Positions 54,381 to 63,868 of a DNA stretch of 64,000 bases are shown in pieces (within the stretch, counting starts at the first letter, position 1; each line of letters starts with the position of its first letter). The notes under the pieces were generated by a model, which saw nothing but the letters and a program-made list of their open reading frames with translations, did no database searches and was not told the DNA's origin. Source of the stretch: JANJTB01 sp032027125 (GTDB lineage: Bacteria; Bacteroidota; Ignavibacteria; Kapaibacteriales; UBA2268); assembly GCA_032027125.1 (NCBI GenBank), contig JAVSMQ010000001.1, positions 2,248,957-2,312,956 on the forward strand, read 5' to 3'. The position numbers were made by a program, and so were the translations under genes.

Positions 54381-54876
54381 AACCACATAAGGCATATAAG
54401 AATCAAAAGAATCAGTATTCCTTAAGTGTTTCCTTTTGTGCCTTATATGATTAAAGAAACTAATTATTACCACATAAGGCATATAAGAATCAAAAGATTC
54501 TGTATTTCTTATGTGTTCCCTTATGTGTCTTATATGGTTGAAAAAAATAACCACATAAGGCATATAAGAATCAAAAAGATTCCGTATTCCTTTTATGCTT
54601 CCTTATGTGTCTTATATGGTTAAAGAAATTAAAATAAACCACATAAGGCATATAAGAATCAAAAGAATCTGTATTCCTTTTATGTTTCCTTATGTGTCTT
54701 ATATGGTTAAAGAAATTAAAATAAACCACATAAGGCATATAAGAATCAAATGATTCCATAATTCTTATGTGTTCCCTTATGTGTCTTATATGGTTGAAAA
54801 AAAATAACCACATAAGGCATATAAGAACAATAATTCCATATTCCTTATGTGTTTCCTTATGTGCCTTATATGGTTA
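54381..54876. repeat. Array of six hairpin repeats of 81-88 bp
   Basis: Units start AACCACATAAGGCATATAAG at 54381, 54468 (first base changed), 54549, 54637, 54724 and 54806. Each ends CTTATATGGTT or close, so its ends are inverted and the middle carries TTCCTTATGTG words. Spacing varies (87, 81, 88, 87, 82). The stretch 54329-55052 has no gene. The same unit type recurs after 58994 on the far side of the next gene. Confidence 0.88.
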
Positions 54877-55052
54877 ATGGTTTATTTTTCTTAAGTCTGA
54901 CATATAAATCTTAAATAGATATCTGAATCATTCAAAATATCACAAAAAAAGTATATTATTCGACTATTTTCATTAATTTTGTAACTTATGAAATATTATG
55001 GTTTTATTACAAAGTGTATTGTTTTGATTATTGATTATTGCAGGGTGTTTAT

Positions 55053-58000
55053 ATGAAAATTTATGACAATAATTTCCAAAATAAAAGTAAATATTTATTT
55101 TTTATACTGATTATATTGTTAGTTCAGTTGCAGCCAAATCCCGTCAAATCTCAGGATTTATTCGGAACACTTCCTTCTTCTCCGACAAGTTATGTGACAA
55201 AAAGTAAAGTGGCTTCCAATGGTCATATTTACATTACTGTCTGGGGTTCGGGTGTTTTCCGCTCTACTGACAAGGGGAAATCCTGGAATCCAATAAATAC
55301 AGGTTTGACAAATTTAAATTTAACGGATATTGAATTTATTTCATCAACAGAGTTGTTGGTTTCTACGATGGGTTCAGGAATTTTTAAAACTACTTCTCTG
55401 ACAAATATCAATTGGGTAGAATGTAATGCAGGCTTGACAAATCTGAACGTAAAATCCATAAAATCGTACTCTGCCGGCATTGTATTAATTGGAACTTACG
55501 GCAGCGGCATATTTTTATCAAAGGACAAAGGTGCAAACTGGACATCATCAAATAAAGGATTATTTTATAAGGATGTAACATCTATCGAATCTGCTGATAA
55601 CGGCTGGGTTGTTGCCGGAACTTACGGCGGCGGTATATACATTTCACGTGATACCGCAAAAACATGGAGCCGTCAGAGTATAGGTCTGACAAATCAATTT
55701 ATTCACGATGTAAAACGAAATAAACTTGGTTATTTATATGCGGCTTCAAATGGACGCGGAGTATATATGTCCGGTAATGACGGTATTGCATGGGTGGAAC
55801 TTGATACATTTATGACGAGAACACAGGGGCTTGACCCTGTTCCTCTTCCAGATTTAAACACAACCTGTATTACTTTCAACAAAAATTTAAGTCCTGTTTT
55901 CGGCTCTCGTTACGGTGGTATTTATGCCGATGATAAAGAACAGGATTTTACATGGATACCTACTCGGTTGAGGGGAATCGGTGTCAATACAATGTGTCAG
56001 AATATGGACAGCATGTATAGTTTCTTTCCAAATTACGAACCTCATTCGAGCAATAGTGTAGGAGAAGAATGGACAACCCTTGAATCTGAACCTCTTGCAT
56101 CATTAGCAAAATATACACAACTCATTGCTTTAGATGAAAAAGAGATTGTAGCTTATTACGACAAATTTGTCAAAAAAACTACCGACGATGGGAAAACCTG
56201 GATTATGTCGGCACCGACACCCGCACTAATCAACAAAATTGCAATAGACTCTACGGGCAATTACTATGCAGCGACCACGAATGGACTGTTTGGAAGCGAT
56301 GCTTCATTGTCAAATTGGAATCCCCTCATAATAACTACTTTAGATAAGGCCAATCTTAATATTTATGATGTGGAAGTGGCACCTAATGGAACAGTCTATG
56401 CTACTACACGTCTTCTTGGTGAGAGTGTTGATACAAGCATAGTGCAGTATTCAACTGACGGTATCAACTGGCTGGCGGCTCCTATTCTATTGAAATTGGG
56501 TACTTTGCCGCCTCAGGACATAGGGATTAATTACAACGGGAATGTATATATTGCAGCCGGAACTACAGTATTTTATACAGTTAATAACGGCACTACCTGG
56601 TCTATGACACCGCCGTTTTCCAGCGATGTTAATACTTTCGGTTTCTTTCGCGACAATACAGTGATTGTCGGGACATTAGGAAGCGGACTTTATAAGTCAT
56701 TAACAACAAATACTTTTCAAAAATTGGATTCATATCCCGCAAAGGCTATTGAGAAAGTTTTTGTTGGTAAAAATGATTACATTTATGCCTCGGGAAGAAA
56801 TGTTCTTGTTGATGTGTTGTTCGGCATGGTTGAAGCTACATATATGTCAAGCGACCGCGGCAGCAAGTTTGTAAATATAAATAAGGATTTTAACGGTGAA
56901 GTTGTAGGCGGTTTTGCTGTAAGTAATTCCGGCGATATGTATATGTCAACTTCATCGGGTATGATTTACAGAGCAATTGACAAAAAGAATCTGACTGTTC
57001 CAAATCTTGTTGATATTGCTGATAAAGCCTTAGATGTAGATGTTGATGCTTTATTCAGATGGACTTCATCAAAAAGAGCGGAACTTTACCAGCTTCAGAT
57101 TTCTTATGAAGAAGACTTCTCTTACCCGTGGGAATATGTAACACAACTTGATACTGCACATAGTCTGACCGGAAAGTTAGACCCTAATCATACATATTAC
57201 TGGAGAGTCCGTTCAAAAAATCATGATGCGGTCAGCAGTTGGTCAGAAGTTCGTACTTTTATGTCTAAACTTAAAACACCGGTACTGATTTCTCCCGTTG
57301 ATAAAGCAGTTAATGTGCCTGTTTATGCTGATTTGGTTTGGGAGGATGTTGACGGTGCCACTGTTTATACAATCCAAATTTCAAAAGAGTCGAATTTTAA
57401 TACCCCCGCTTTTGAATGGACTTCTGATACAGCGACTACAGTTACTCCATTACTTGAAGGAAAAACTAAATATTACTGGAGAGTTAAAGCATCCAATGCC
57501 ATATCAACAAGCAACTGGTCTGCACCATGGTCATTTGAAACTGTATTCGGACCGCCGCTGCTTATATCACCTGTGGACAAATCCATTGGTAAAGACATTG
57601 CACAGTTAATGGTTTGGTCAAAAGCTATAGAAGTAAACGATTATGATATTCAAATTTCAGAATTTGAAGATTTCTCGACATTGGTTATGGACTCAGCAGC
57701 TATAAGCAATTTGTCTGTCATATCTGATGTTTTGGAATATGATAAAACATATTACTGGAGAGTCCGCTCAAGAAAAATTGACGTCGTTAGTAGCTGGTCA
57801 TTGGTCTGGAGTTTCAGGACAGGTTATTCGCCTGTTGTTCTGACTGCACCTGTCAATGATGCAGTAAATATTGCAATAAATACCAAATTTATTTGGGAAA
57901 AACATATTTCGCAGAATAAATATCAAATCGAAGCAGCAAAATCATCTGATTTTACAAATAATGTGATATTTGAAGAAATTGATAACATGCTGACTTATAC

Positions 58001-58940
58001 TGCTGATAATCTTGAATCCTATCAGCAATATTACTGGAGAGTCAGAGCTGTATCCGATGAGAATAACGGTGTGTGGTCGGAATCGTTTAAATTTAAAACT
58101 CAGGTTGATAAGATTACTTTAAGATTTCCTGACAGCAATTCTACAAACCATCCTGTCTCAATCAGTTTATTATGGTTCGGAACTAAAGGGGCGACATCAT
58201 ACCACTTACAGATTGCCAATGATGATTTGTTTAACGACCTGATTTTCAGCCAGGATACTATTAGAAACGTTTCACACAAATACAGCCAGTTGAACCCCGG
58301 TTCGAAATATTACTGGAGAGTACGCGCGGTATCACCTGAAGGTGTCGGCGATTGGTCTGAAGTTTGGGTATTTACTACCGGAAGTAATATTCCGATATTG
58401 GAACTGCCCGAAAATGGGAATGAAAAAGTAGTTAATCCGATTACATTCCAATGGCAGCCCGTCACCGGAGCTTTACGATATGAATTGAACGTATCCGAAA
58501 GTACAGAATTTGCACAAACAGTCATTAACAAAACGGATATTACAGTCAATCAATTAATTACATCCGAACTTAGATTCCCCAAAACCTACTACTGGAGATT
58601 AAGGGCTGTTACTGCCGATGGACCGACAAGCTGGTCGCAGGTATGGAGTTTCGGAACAAAAGACCCCTCAGGTGTTGATGATATTATATTTTTAAGCCAA
58701 ACCGAAATATATCCTAATCCGGCAGATAAATCAATTAATATAAAACTGATGGAATCTGCAGGAACTGATGTAAATTTGAAAATTCTTGATATGACCGGAC
58801 GAATAATTTATAGTGAAAACGTGTTCAATAATGATAATCAGATAAATTGGGATTGTTCAGCCGTTAGTCCGGGATTGTACTTTTTTACAATTCAATCTTC
58901 GGACAAAGTGTTTAAAGGTGAAATTATCATAAACCGATAG
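55053..58940 (+). CDS. Secreted beta-propeller / FN3 repeat protein with T9SS sorting signal
   Basis: 1,295 residues from the ATG at 55053; five further codons upstream are open but begin at TTG. The signal region (about 18-38, YLFFILIILLVQLQPNPVKS) is preceded by a long polar stretch. Residues about 45-640 are sialidase/BNR-like propeller repeats with GVFRSTDKGKSWNPINTGL, GSGIFLSKDKGANWTSSNKG and GGGIYISRDTAKTWSRQS. Six fibronectin type III-like units follow (about 655-1210), each closing with a YYWR(V/L)(R/K) strand. The C-terminus has a type A sorting domain (EIYPNPADKSINIKL, NWDCSAVSPGLYFFTI). It is probably displayed on the surface. Both flanks carry the same hairpin repeat family. Confidence 0.88.
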   Translation: MKIYDNNFQNKSKYLFFILIILLVQLQPNPVKSQDLFGTLPSSPTSYVTKSKVASNGHIYITVWGSGVFRSTDKGKSWNPINTGLTNLNLTDIEFISSTELLVSTMGSGIFKTTSLTNINWVECNAGLTNLNVKSIKSYSAGIVLIGTYGSGIFLSKDKGANWTSSNKGLFYKDVTSIESADNGWVVAGTYGGGIYISRDTAKTWSRQSIGLTNQFIHDVKRNKLGYLYAASNGRGVYMSGNDGIAWVELDTFMTRTQGLDPVPLPDLNTTCITFNKNLSPVFGSRYGGIYADDKEQDFTWIPTRLRGIGVNTMCQNMDSMYSFFPNYEPHSSNSVGEEWTTLESEPLASLAKYTQLIALDEKEIVAYYDKFVKKTTDDGKTWIMSAPTPALINKIAIDSTGNYYAATTNGLFGSDASLSNWNPLIITTLDKANLNIYDVEVAPNGTVYATTRLLGESVDTSIVQYSTDGINWLAAPILLKLGTLPPQDIGINYNGNVYIAAGTTVFYTVNNGTTWSMTPPFSSDVNTFGFFRDNTVIVGTLGSGLYKSLTTNTFQKLDSYPAKAIEKVFVGKNDYIYASGRNVLVDVLFGMVEATYMSSDRGSKFVNINKDFNGEVVGGFAVSNSGDMYMSTSSGMIYRAIDKKNLTVPNLVDIADKALDVDVDALFRWTSSKRAELYQLQISYEEDFSYPWEYVTQLDTAHSLTGKLDPNHTYYWRVRSKNHDAVSSWSEVRTFMSKLKTPVLISPVDKAVNVPVYADLVWEDVDGATVYTIQISKESNFNTPAFEWTSDTATTVTPLLEGKTKYYWRVKASNAISTSNWSAPWSFETVFGPPLLISPVDKSIGKDIAQLMVWSKAIEVNDYDIQISEFEDFSTLVMDSAAISNLSVISDVLEYDKTYYWRVRSRKIDVVSSWSLVWSFRTGYSPVVLTAPVNDAVNIAINTKFIWEKHISQNKYQIEAAKSSDFTNNVIFEEIDNMLTYTADNLESYQQYYWRVRAVSDENNGVWSESFKFKTQVDKITLRFPDSNSTNHPVSISLLWFGTKGATSYHLQIANDDLFNDLIFSQDTIRNVSHKYSQLNPGSKYYWRVRAVSPEGVGDWSEVWVFTTGSNIPILELPENGNEKVVNPITFQWQPVTGALRYELNVSESTEFAQTVINKTDITVNQLITSELRFPKTYYWRLRAVTADGPTSWSQVWSFGTKDPSGVDDIIFLSQTEIYPNPADKSINIKLMESAGTDVNLKILDMTGRIIYSENVFNNDNQINWDCSAVSPGLYFFTIQSSDKVFKGEIIINR

Positions 58941-58993
58941 ACCATATGCTTCTGAATTCTGAGTTCTGAATTCTGAATGATGAATATGCATTA

Positions 58994-59297
58994 TTATCTT
59001 ATGTGCCTTATGTGTTAGAAATTCTTTCGGGAAACCACATTAGGCATATAAGATTCAAAATAAATTTCTTATATGTTTCCTTATGTGACTTATGTGGTAG
59101 AAATTCTTTCGTGGAATCACATAAGGCATATAAGTTTCACAATAGATTTCTTATACGTTCACTTATGTGTTAAAAATTCTTTCGCGGAACCACATAAGGC
59201 ATATAAGTTTTAAAATAGATTTCTTATACGTTCACTTATGTGACTAATGTGTTAAAAATTCTTTCGTGGAACCACATAAGGCATATAAGTTTTAAAA
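58994..59297. repeat. Second array of hairpin repeats, running into the N region
   Basis: At least four units with ACCACATAAGGCATATAAG or variants and the joining word GAAATTCTTTCG(T/G/C)GGAA, spaced roughly 75-85 bases. The family resembles the array at 54381-54876 but the loop is different (AAATAGATTTCTTATACG). The last visible unit is cut by the ambiguous region at 59298. Confidence 0.85.
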
Positions 59298-60451
59298 NAN
59301 NNNNNNTNTANNTNNNNNTNTNNNNNNTNNNTNNTANNNNTTNNNNNNNNNANNNNNATNNNNNNTNNNNGNNTNNNNANNNNTNTCNNNNNNGNTNANN
59401 TNNNNNNNNTATGTNNNAAANNNNNNNNNNTNNNNNNNNNNNNNNNATATNANNNTNNNANTNNNANANCNNNNTNNNNNNATNNANNNNNNNNCNTNNA
59501 NTTNNNANGNNNNANNNANNNNNNNNNANNNCCNNAANNNNNANNNNTATNNNNNGTNNNAANNNNNANNNNNTNTNTNNNNANNCCGANAANNNCANNT
59601 NTANANNNANNTNNNANNANNNNANNCNNANNCNNNANNNNAGNNATNCAANCNNNNNNANNNNNTNNNNNAGTNNNNNNNNTAANNNTNNNNNNNNNNN
59701 NNNNGCNNNNNTATTNNNTGNATANAGNNNTNNNNNNTNTTNTNANNTNNNNANNNNNGNNNNNNNANAANNNNTNGNNANCNNCAANTNNNNAANNTNN
59801 NTNNNNNCNNNNNNANNNNNNNANNNNNNNNNAANANNTNNNNNNTNNANTNNNNNNNANANNNNNNCNNNNTNNNATNNNTTNNNNANNNNNNNTANNN
59901 NNTNTNNNNNNNNNANNGNNNANNNNNNNNANNNNNCTNNGNNNNNTNNNANNNNNNANANNNNNNTNNNNNNNNNNNNNNNNNANNNNNNNCNNNANNN
60001 TNNNANNNNTGNATNNNNTNNNANANACANNNNNANTANCNNCNNNNNNNGANNNNNNNNNANNNNNNNNNNCNAGNNANNGNNANNNNTNNNNNNNNCC
60101 NTNANNNNNATANNNNNNATNNNANNNNNNNANNNNNNNNNNNNNNNNNANNNTNGNNNNNNTTNNNNNNNNNNGNNNNNNANNNNNANNANNANNNNNN
60201 TNNNNNNNNNNANNNNNTNNNNNNNNNANTANNNNNNNNNNTNNNNNGANNNCNNNNNNNANNNNNNNNTNNNNNATANANAANNNNANANANNNAATNN
60301 NANNNNNATNCNNANNNTNNTNNANANNNNNGNCNNNNGNNNNNNNNNTTNNTNANNNNNNTTANTANNNATANNNNNATNNNANNNNNNNNNTNNCNNA
60401 ANNNNNNNNNTNNAAANNNANANNNNNNNANTNNNNNTNANNNNNANANNN
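59298..60451. other. Ambiguous sequence, mostly N with scattered bases
   Basis: 1,154 bases with isolated called letters between Ns, not a solid gap. Called bases such as TATGT-NNN-AAA near 59410 would fit continuation of the hairpin repeat array. Open frames across it are artefacts of unknown codons. Nothing can be annotated. The gene-free stretch goes on to 60747. Confidence 0.9.
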
Positions 60452-60498
60452 GTTGTTTTATTGAAATCAATTTATTGTAAAATAACTCTTTTTGGTTG

Positions 60499-60572
60499 GT
60501 CATGCTGAACGAAGTGAAGCATCCAGGCTGTTAATTAATGAAATCATGGACTCTTCGCAAGCTCAGGGAGAC
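60499..60572. repeat. REP-like dispersed palindrome, copy 4
   Basis: Left arm GTCATGCTGAACGAAGTG, loop CCAGGCTGTTAATTAATG, right arm ending CAAGCTCAGGGAGAC. It has the same orientation and loop as 33994-34090 and lies about 175 bases past the hisC stop. Confidence 0.82.
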
Positions 60573-60747
60573 AAATCATAGGGTTTTATTTGAAAAATAA
60601 GAGAACATATCAGCCCTGCTTTTTCAAATGGAGACTAAGGTTTTTTTTGCTTTTTGTAAATTAAATCAAACAAAAAATACAATATAGTTAACTGCTTATC
60701 AAATAATACCGCTATTTTATTTTCGATACAATTCAATTTTTTCCATT

Positions 60748-61869
60748 CTAACTTAATTTATACTTATCTTTGATTTCGTTATAAACATGCTCAAATACAT
60801 GGCAGGCATACTCAGTCTGTTTTGGTGTGCCGGTCGAAATTCTGATTCCCTTTGAAATTCCGAAAGGTCTGCAATTACGGACAGCAACACCGTGTTCCAA
60901 TGAGTGTCTGATAAATTCCTCTACAAACTCGTCGCTGCTTAGTAAAATCATAATGAAGTTAGCTCTCGGATAAATAAATTTAATATCCAATTTAAGGAAA
61001 GTGTTGATAAGCATATCAATTCCGATTTTATTTATTCTGATAGTTTCAGTCAGGAATTCATAATCATTTAGAGCGGCAACTGCTGCTTTTTGGGCAATCA
61101 GACTCGGCTCGAATGGTAATTTTACTTTATAAAGTACATCAATCAGGTTTTCAGGTCCAATTGCATAACCAATTCTTAGCCCTGCCAAGCCATGAGTTTT
61201 TGAAAGTGTCTGGAGAACAATCAAATTAGGCAGATTATATGAAAGACCGTCAACATAGCCTTCGTGCTGGGCTCCATAAACCGAGTATGCCTCGTCGAGA
61301 ACGACAACGATATTATCAGGAACCTTGCTTATAAACCAGTCGAATTCATCTTTATATATCATAGAACCTGTTGGATTATTAGGATTTGATATATAGATAA
61401 TCCTTGTATTGCTATGAATACGGCTCAGCAGTCTTTCGAGGTCGTAACCCCAGTCTTTAAGCGGCACGCGATTAAGCTTTCTGCCGATTTTGTGAGTTTT
61501 CACATAAATACCTGCAAAAGTACCCATTGAAGTCAGTACGCGGGTATTAATATCCGAAAAAGCATTGACTATATGTGCAATCAATGATTCCGAGCCGTGA
61601 CCGCACACAATCTGCGAAGGCTGTTTCCCAAACTTTTCAGCAAGCATGCTGACGAGTTCAGCAGATGCAGGGTCGGGATATAAGCCGAGATGTCCGGCAG
61701 CATCCATAACAGCCTGAATGACTTTTGGCGAAGTCCCAAGAGGATTTTCATTTGATGCAAGACTAAAAATTTCTGTGACATTCTCACGCAGATTGACAGC
61801 CTGACGCTGATTCCCCGGTTTGTACGGGTCTAATGCTCTTACGTATTCGGGAATCTCTATTTGCGACAT
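60748..61869 (-). CDS. hisC: Histidinol-phosphate / aromatic aminotransferase
   Basis: 373 residues of the HisC-type class II aminotransferase family. Motifs: SLASNENPLGTSPKV near the start, YISNPNNPTGSMI, VVLDEAYSVYG and LQTLSKTHGLAGLRIGYAIG with the PLP lysine, then RPFGISKGIRISTGT near the end. HisC converts imidazole acetol phosphate to histidinol phosphate; many paralogues act on aromatic amino acids. No other his gene is near; the gene is 12 bases after a PaaH-like dehydrogenase, so an aromatic substrate is at least as likely. Confidence 0.88.
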   Translation of the reverse strand: MSQIEIPEYVRALDPYKPGNQRQAVNLRENVTEIFSLASNENPLGTSPKVIQAVMDAAGHLGLYPDPASAELVSMLAEKFGKQPSQIVCGHGSESLIAHIVNAFSDINTRVLTSMGTFAGIYVKTHKIGRKLNRVPLKDWGYDLERLLSRIHSNTRIIYISNPNNPTGSMIYKDEFDWFISKVPDNIVVVLDEAYSVYGAQHEGYVDGLSYNLPNLIVLQTLSKTHGLAGLRIGYAIGPENLIDVLYKVKLPFEPSLIAQKAAVAALNDYEFLTETIRINKIGIDMLINTFLKLDIKFIYPRANFIMILLSSDEFVEEFIRHSLEHGVAVRNCRPFGISKGIRISTGTPKQTEYACHVFEHVYNEIKDKYKLS

Positions 61870-61881
61870 TTCAACCTTAGA

Positions 61882-63063
61882 TTAATCATTATAAAAAGTA
61901 ACACCTTTCTCTGCCATCTTTCTGATTAGCGGGCTCGGGCGGTAACGTTCTTCCAAATATACATTATAAAGTGATTTCAAATGAGAATATATTTTATCAA
62001 TACCAATTTCATCAGCCCATCGGAATAATCCTTTTGGATAATTAACACCTTTCGTAACAGCCAAATCAATGTCCTCTTTGGTTGCAATTCCGCGATGAAG
62101 AGTGTCGGCTGCTTCATTGATGAGCATTGAAAGAATTCTGTCAAATATTATATGTGCCGTAGAATTTTCAAGATGTGATTCAGCAATTGCAGGGTCAATC
62201 GGATAATCATAAAAACCTCTGCCGGTTTTTCTGCCTAACAATCCGGCTTCGACATACCTTTTTTGAGTAATTGAAGGTCTGTATCTTGCATCGAAATAAA
62301 ATTCTTTAAAGACTGTTTCAGTTACTTTGTAATTGACATCATTGCCAATTAAGTCCATCAACTCGAACGGACCCATCCTAAAGCCGCCTAAAGATTTCAT
62401 AGCATTATCAATTGCAGCAAAATCTGCAATACCCTCTTCGTAAATTCTTAGAGCTTCTCCATAGAAAGGCCGGGCAACTTTGTTTACTATAAATCCCGGG
62501 GTATCCTTAGCAATAACAGGAACTTTTTTCCACTCTTTCATCAATTCGTAAAGAATCGGTGCAATTTCCTTACCTGTCAATATTGAGGGTATAATTTCAA
62601 CTAATGGAAGAATACCGGCAGGATTGAAAAAATGTAATCCAATAACCCTTTCAGGATAACTGCATGCTGATGCAATAGAGCATATTGATAGTGAAGATGT
62701 ATTTGATGCTAAAAAACAAGTTTCCCTGACAATATTTTCCAAATTGGCAAATACTTGTTTTTTTACAGAAATATCTTCTATTATTGCCTCTATGACCAAA
62801 CCGCAGGGGGCAAAATCTTCAATCTTGTCAGTTGTAATAATTCTTTCAATAATATCATTGACATCATGATTTTCAATTTTTCCTTTTTCAACTAATCTCA
62901 TCAAATCTGCAGTAATCTTGTTTACTGCTTCTTTTGCTGCTTTGGTATCTACATCGCAAATTACAACATTATGCCCTGCCTGCGCAGCTACCTGAGCAAT
63001 TCCGGCACCCATTGTCCCGGCGCCGAGTATGCCGATGTTTACATGTTTGTTAAAGTTTATCAT
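61882..63063 (-). CDS. 3-hydroxyacyl-CoA dehydrogenase, PaaH-like
   Basis: 393 residues. The NAD-binding motif GILGAGTMGAGIAQVAAQAG lies at residues 11-30, ASNTSSLSI and HFFNPAGILPLVEI supply the active-site Ser/His/Asn, and FIVNKVARPFYGEALRI begins the C-terminal helical domain (about 190-285). A second half-domain at about 310-390 has LINEAADTLHRGIATKED and VNYPKGLFRWADEIG, as in PaaH/FadB2-like enzymes. It oxidises 3-hydroxyacyl-CoA with NAD+ in beta-oxidation or phenylacetate breakdown. It lies 25 bases after the enoyl-CoA hydratase gene and 12 before hisC. Confidence 0.9.
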   Translation of the reverse strand: MINFNKHVNIGILGAGTMGAGIAQVAAQAGHNVVICDVDTKAAKEAVNKITADLMRLVEKGKIENHDVNDIIERIITTDKIEDFAPCGLVIEAIIEDISVKKQVFANLENIVRETCFLASNTSSLSICSIASACSYPERVIGLHFFNPAGILPLVEIIPSILTGKEIAPILYELMKEWKKVPVIAKDTPGFIVNKVARPFYGEALRIYEEGIADFAAIDNAMKSLGGFRMGPFELMDLIGNDVNYKVTETVFKEFYFDARYRPSITQKRYVEAGLLGRKTGRGFYDYPIDPAIAESHLENSTAHIIFDRILSMLINEAADTLHRGIATKEDIDLAVTKGVNYPKGLFRWADEIGIDKIYSHLKSLYNVYLEERYRPSPLIRKMAEKGVTFYND

Positions 63064-63088
63064 TTTAAGTCTCCTTTAATAAATATGA

Positions 63089-63868
63089 TTATTCTCCGGT
63101 AAAAATTGGTTTTCTTTTTTCAAGAAAAGCATTCACGCCTTCCCTATAGTCATGAGATTCACCTGCCCTGCTTTGAATTTCTGATTCCAACCGCAATTGT
63201 TCAGATAAGGTATTGTCAAATGTACTGTTTAAAGCTTTTTTTGTCAGTGCCAAACCAACTGTCGGCATTGAAGCAAGTTTAAATGTCAAAGATTTTGCTG
63301 TATTTTCAAATTCTTCATGGGTTTCACATTTGTAAATCATTCCAATTTCTTCAGCCTGTTTTGCAGTTATCTTTTCACCCAGCATCATCATTGCCGCTGC
63401 ACGGGGAAGACCTACAAGTCTCGGAAGAAAATAAGTTCCTCCGCTGTCCGGTATTAATCCGATTGACGAAAATGACTGAACAAATGAAGCTTTTTCCGAA
63501 GCAATGACAATATCGCAAGCAAGAGCAATGTTGGCACCTGCACCTGCTGCAATGCCATTAACAGCCGCTATGACAGGTTTCTCCAATTGACGGAGCTTCA
63601 ATATTATCGGATTATAATGACCAAGCACTATTTCCTTAATCGAATATTCTCCGCTGATTGCTTCCGATAAATCCTGACCTGCACAAAATGCTCTGCCTTC
63701 TCCTGTGAGATATACCGCCCTGATTCTGCCGTCATCTGCAATTACATCAAGTATATCCTGCAATTCGCGGGACATCTGATAATTGAAACTGTTCAGTACG
63801 TCCGGTCTGTCCAGTCTAATTACGGCTGTATTATGCTCAATCTCATATTTTACATACTGATAACTCAT
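63089..63868 (-). CDS. Enoyl-CoA hydratase/isomerase, PaaG-like
   Basis: 259 residues of the crotonase family. The oxyanion-hole segments are GRAFCAGQDLSEA and NGIAAGAGANIALACD; IGLIPDSGGTYFLPRLVGL carries an acidic residue at the PaaG position rather than the two catalytic glutamates of classical hydratases. PaaG isomerises the ring-epoxide of phenylacetyl-CoA to an oxepin. First gene of a three-gene unit with the dehydrogenase and hisC. Other paa genes are not in view, so a general beta-oxidation role remains possible. Confidence 0.9.
   Translation of the reverse strand: MSYQYVKYEIEHNTAVIRLDRPDVLNSFNYQMSRELQDILDVIADDGRIRAVYLTGEGRAFCAGQDLSEAISGEYSIKEIVLGHYNPIILKLRQLEKPVIAAVNGIAAGAGANIALACDIVIASEKASFVQSFSSIGLIPDSGGTYFLPRLVGLPRAAAMMMLGEKITAKQAEEIGMIYKCETHEEFENTAKSLTFKLASMPTVGLALTKKALNSTFDNTLSEQLRLESEIQSRAGESHDYREGVNAFLEKRKPIFTGE

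Noticed and set aside
54381..54876. Possible CRISPR array from the regular CACATAAGGCATATAAG words
   Set aside because: Sequences between the words are similar to each other and form hairpins with them, unlike spacers; no cas genes.
59240..60508. Long open frames on both strands across 59240-60508
   Set aside because: They consist almost wholly of unknown codons from N bases; no stop can be called, so they are artefacts.
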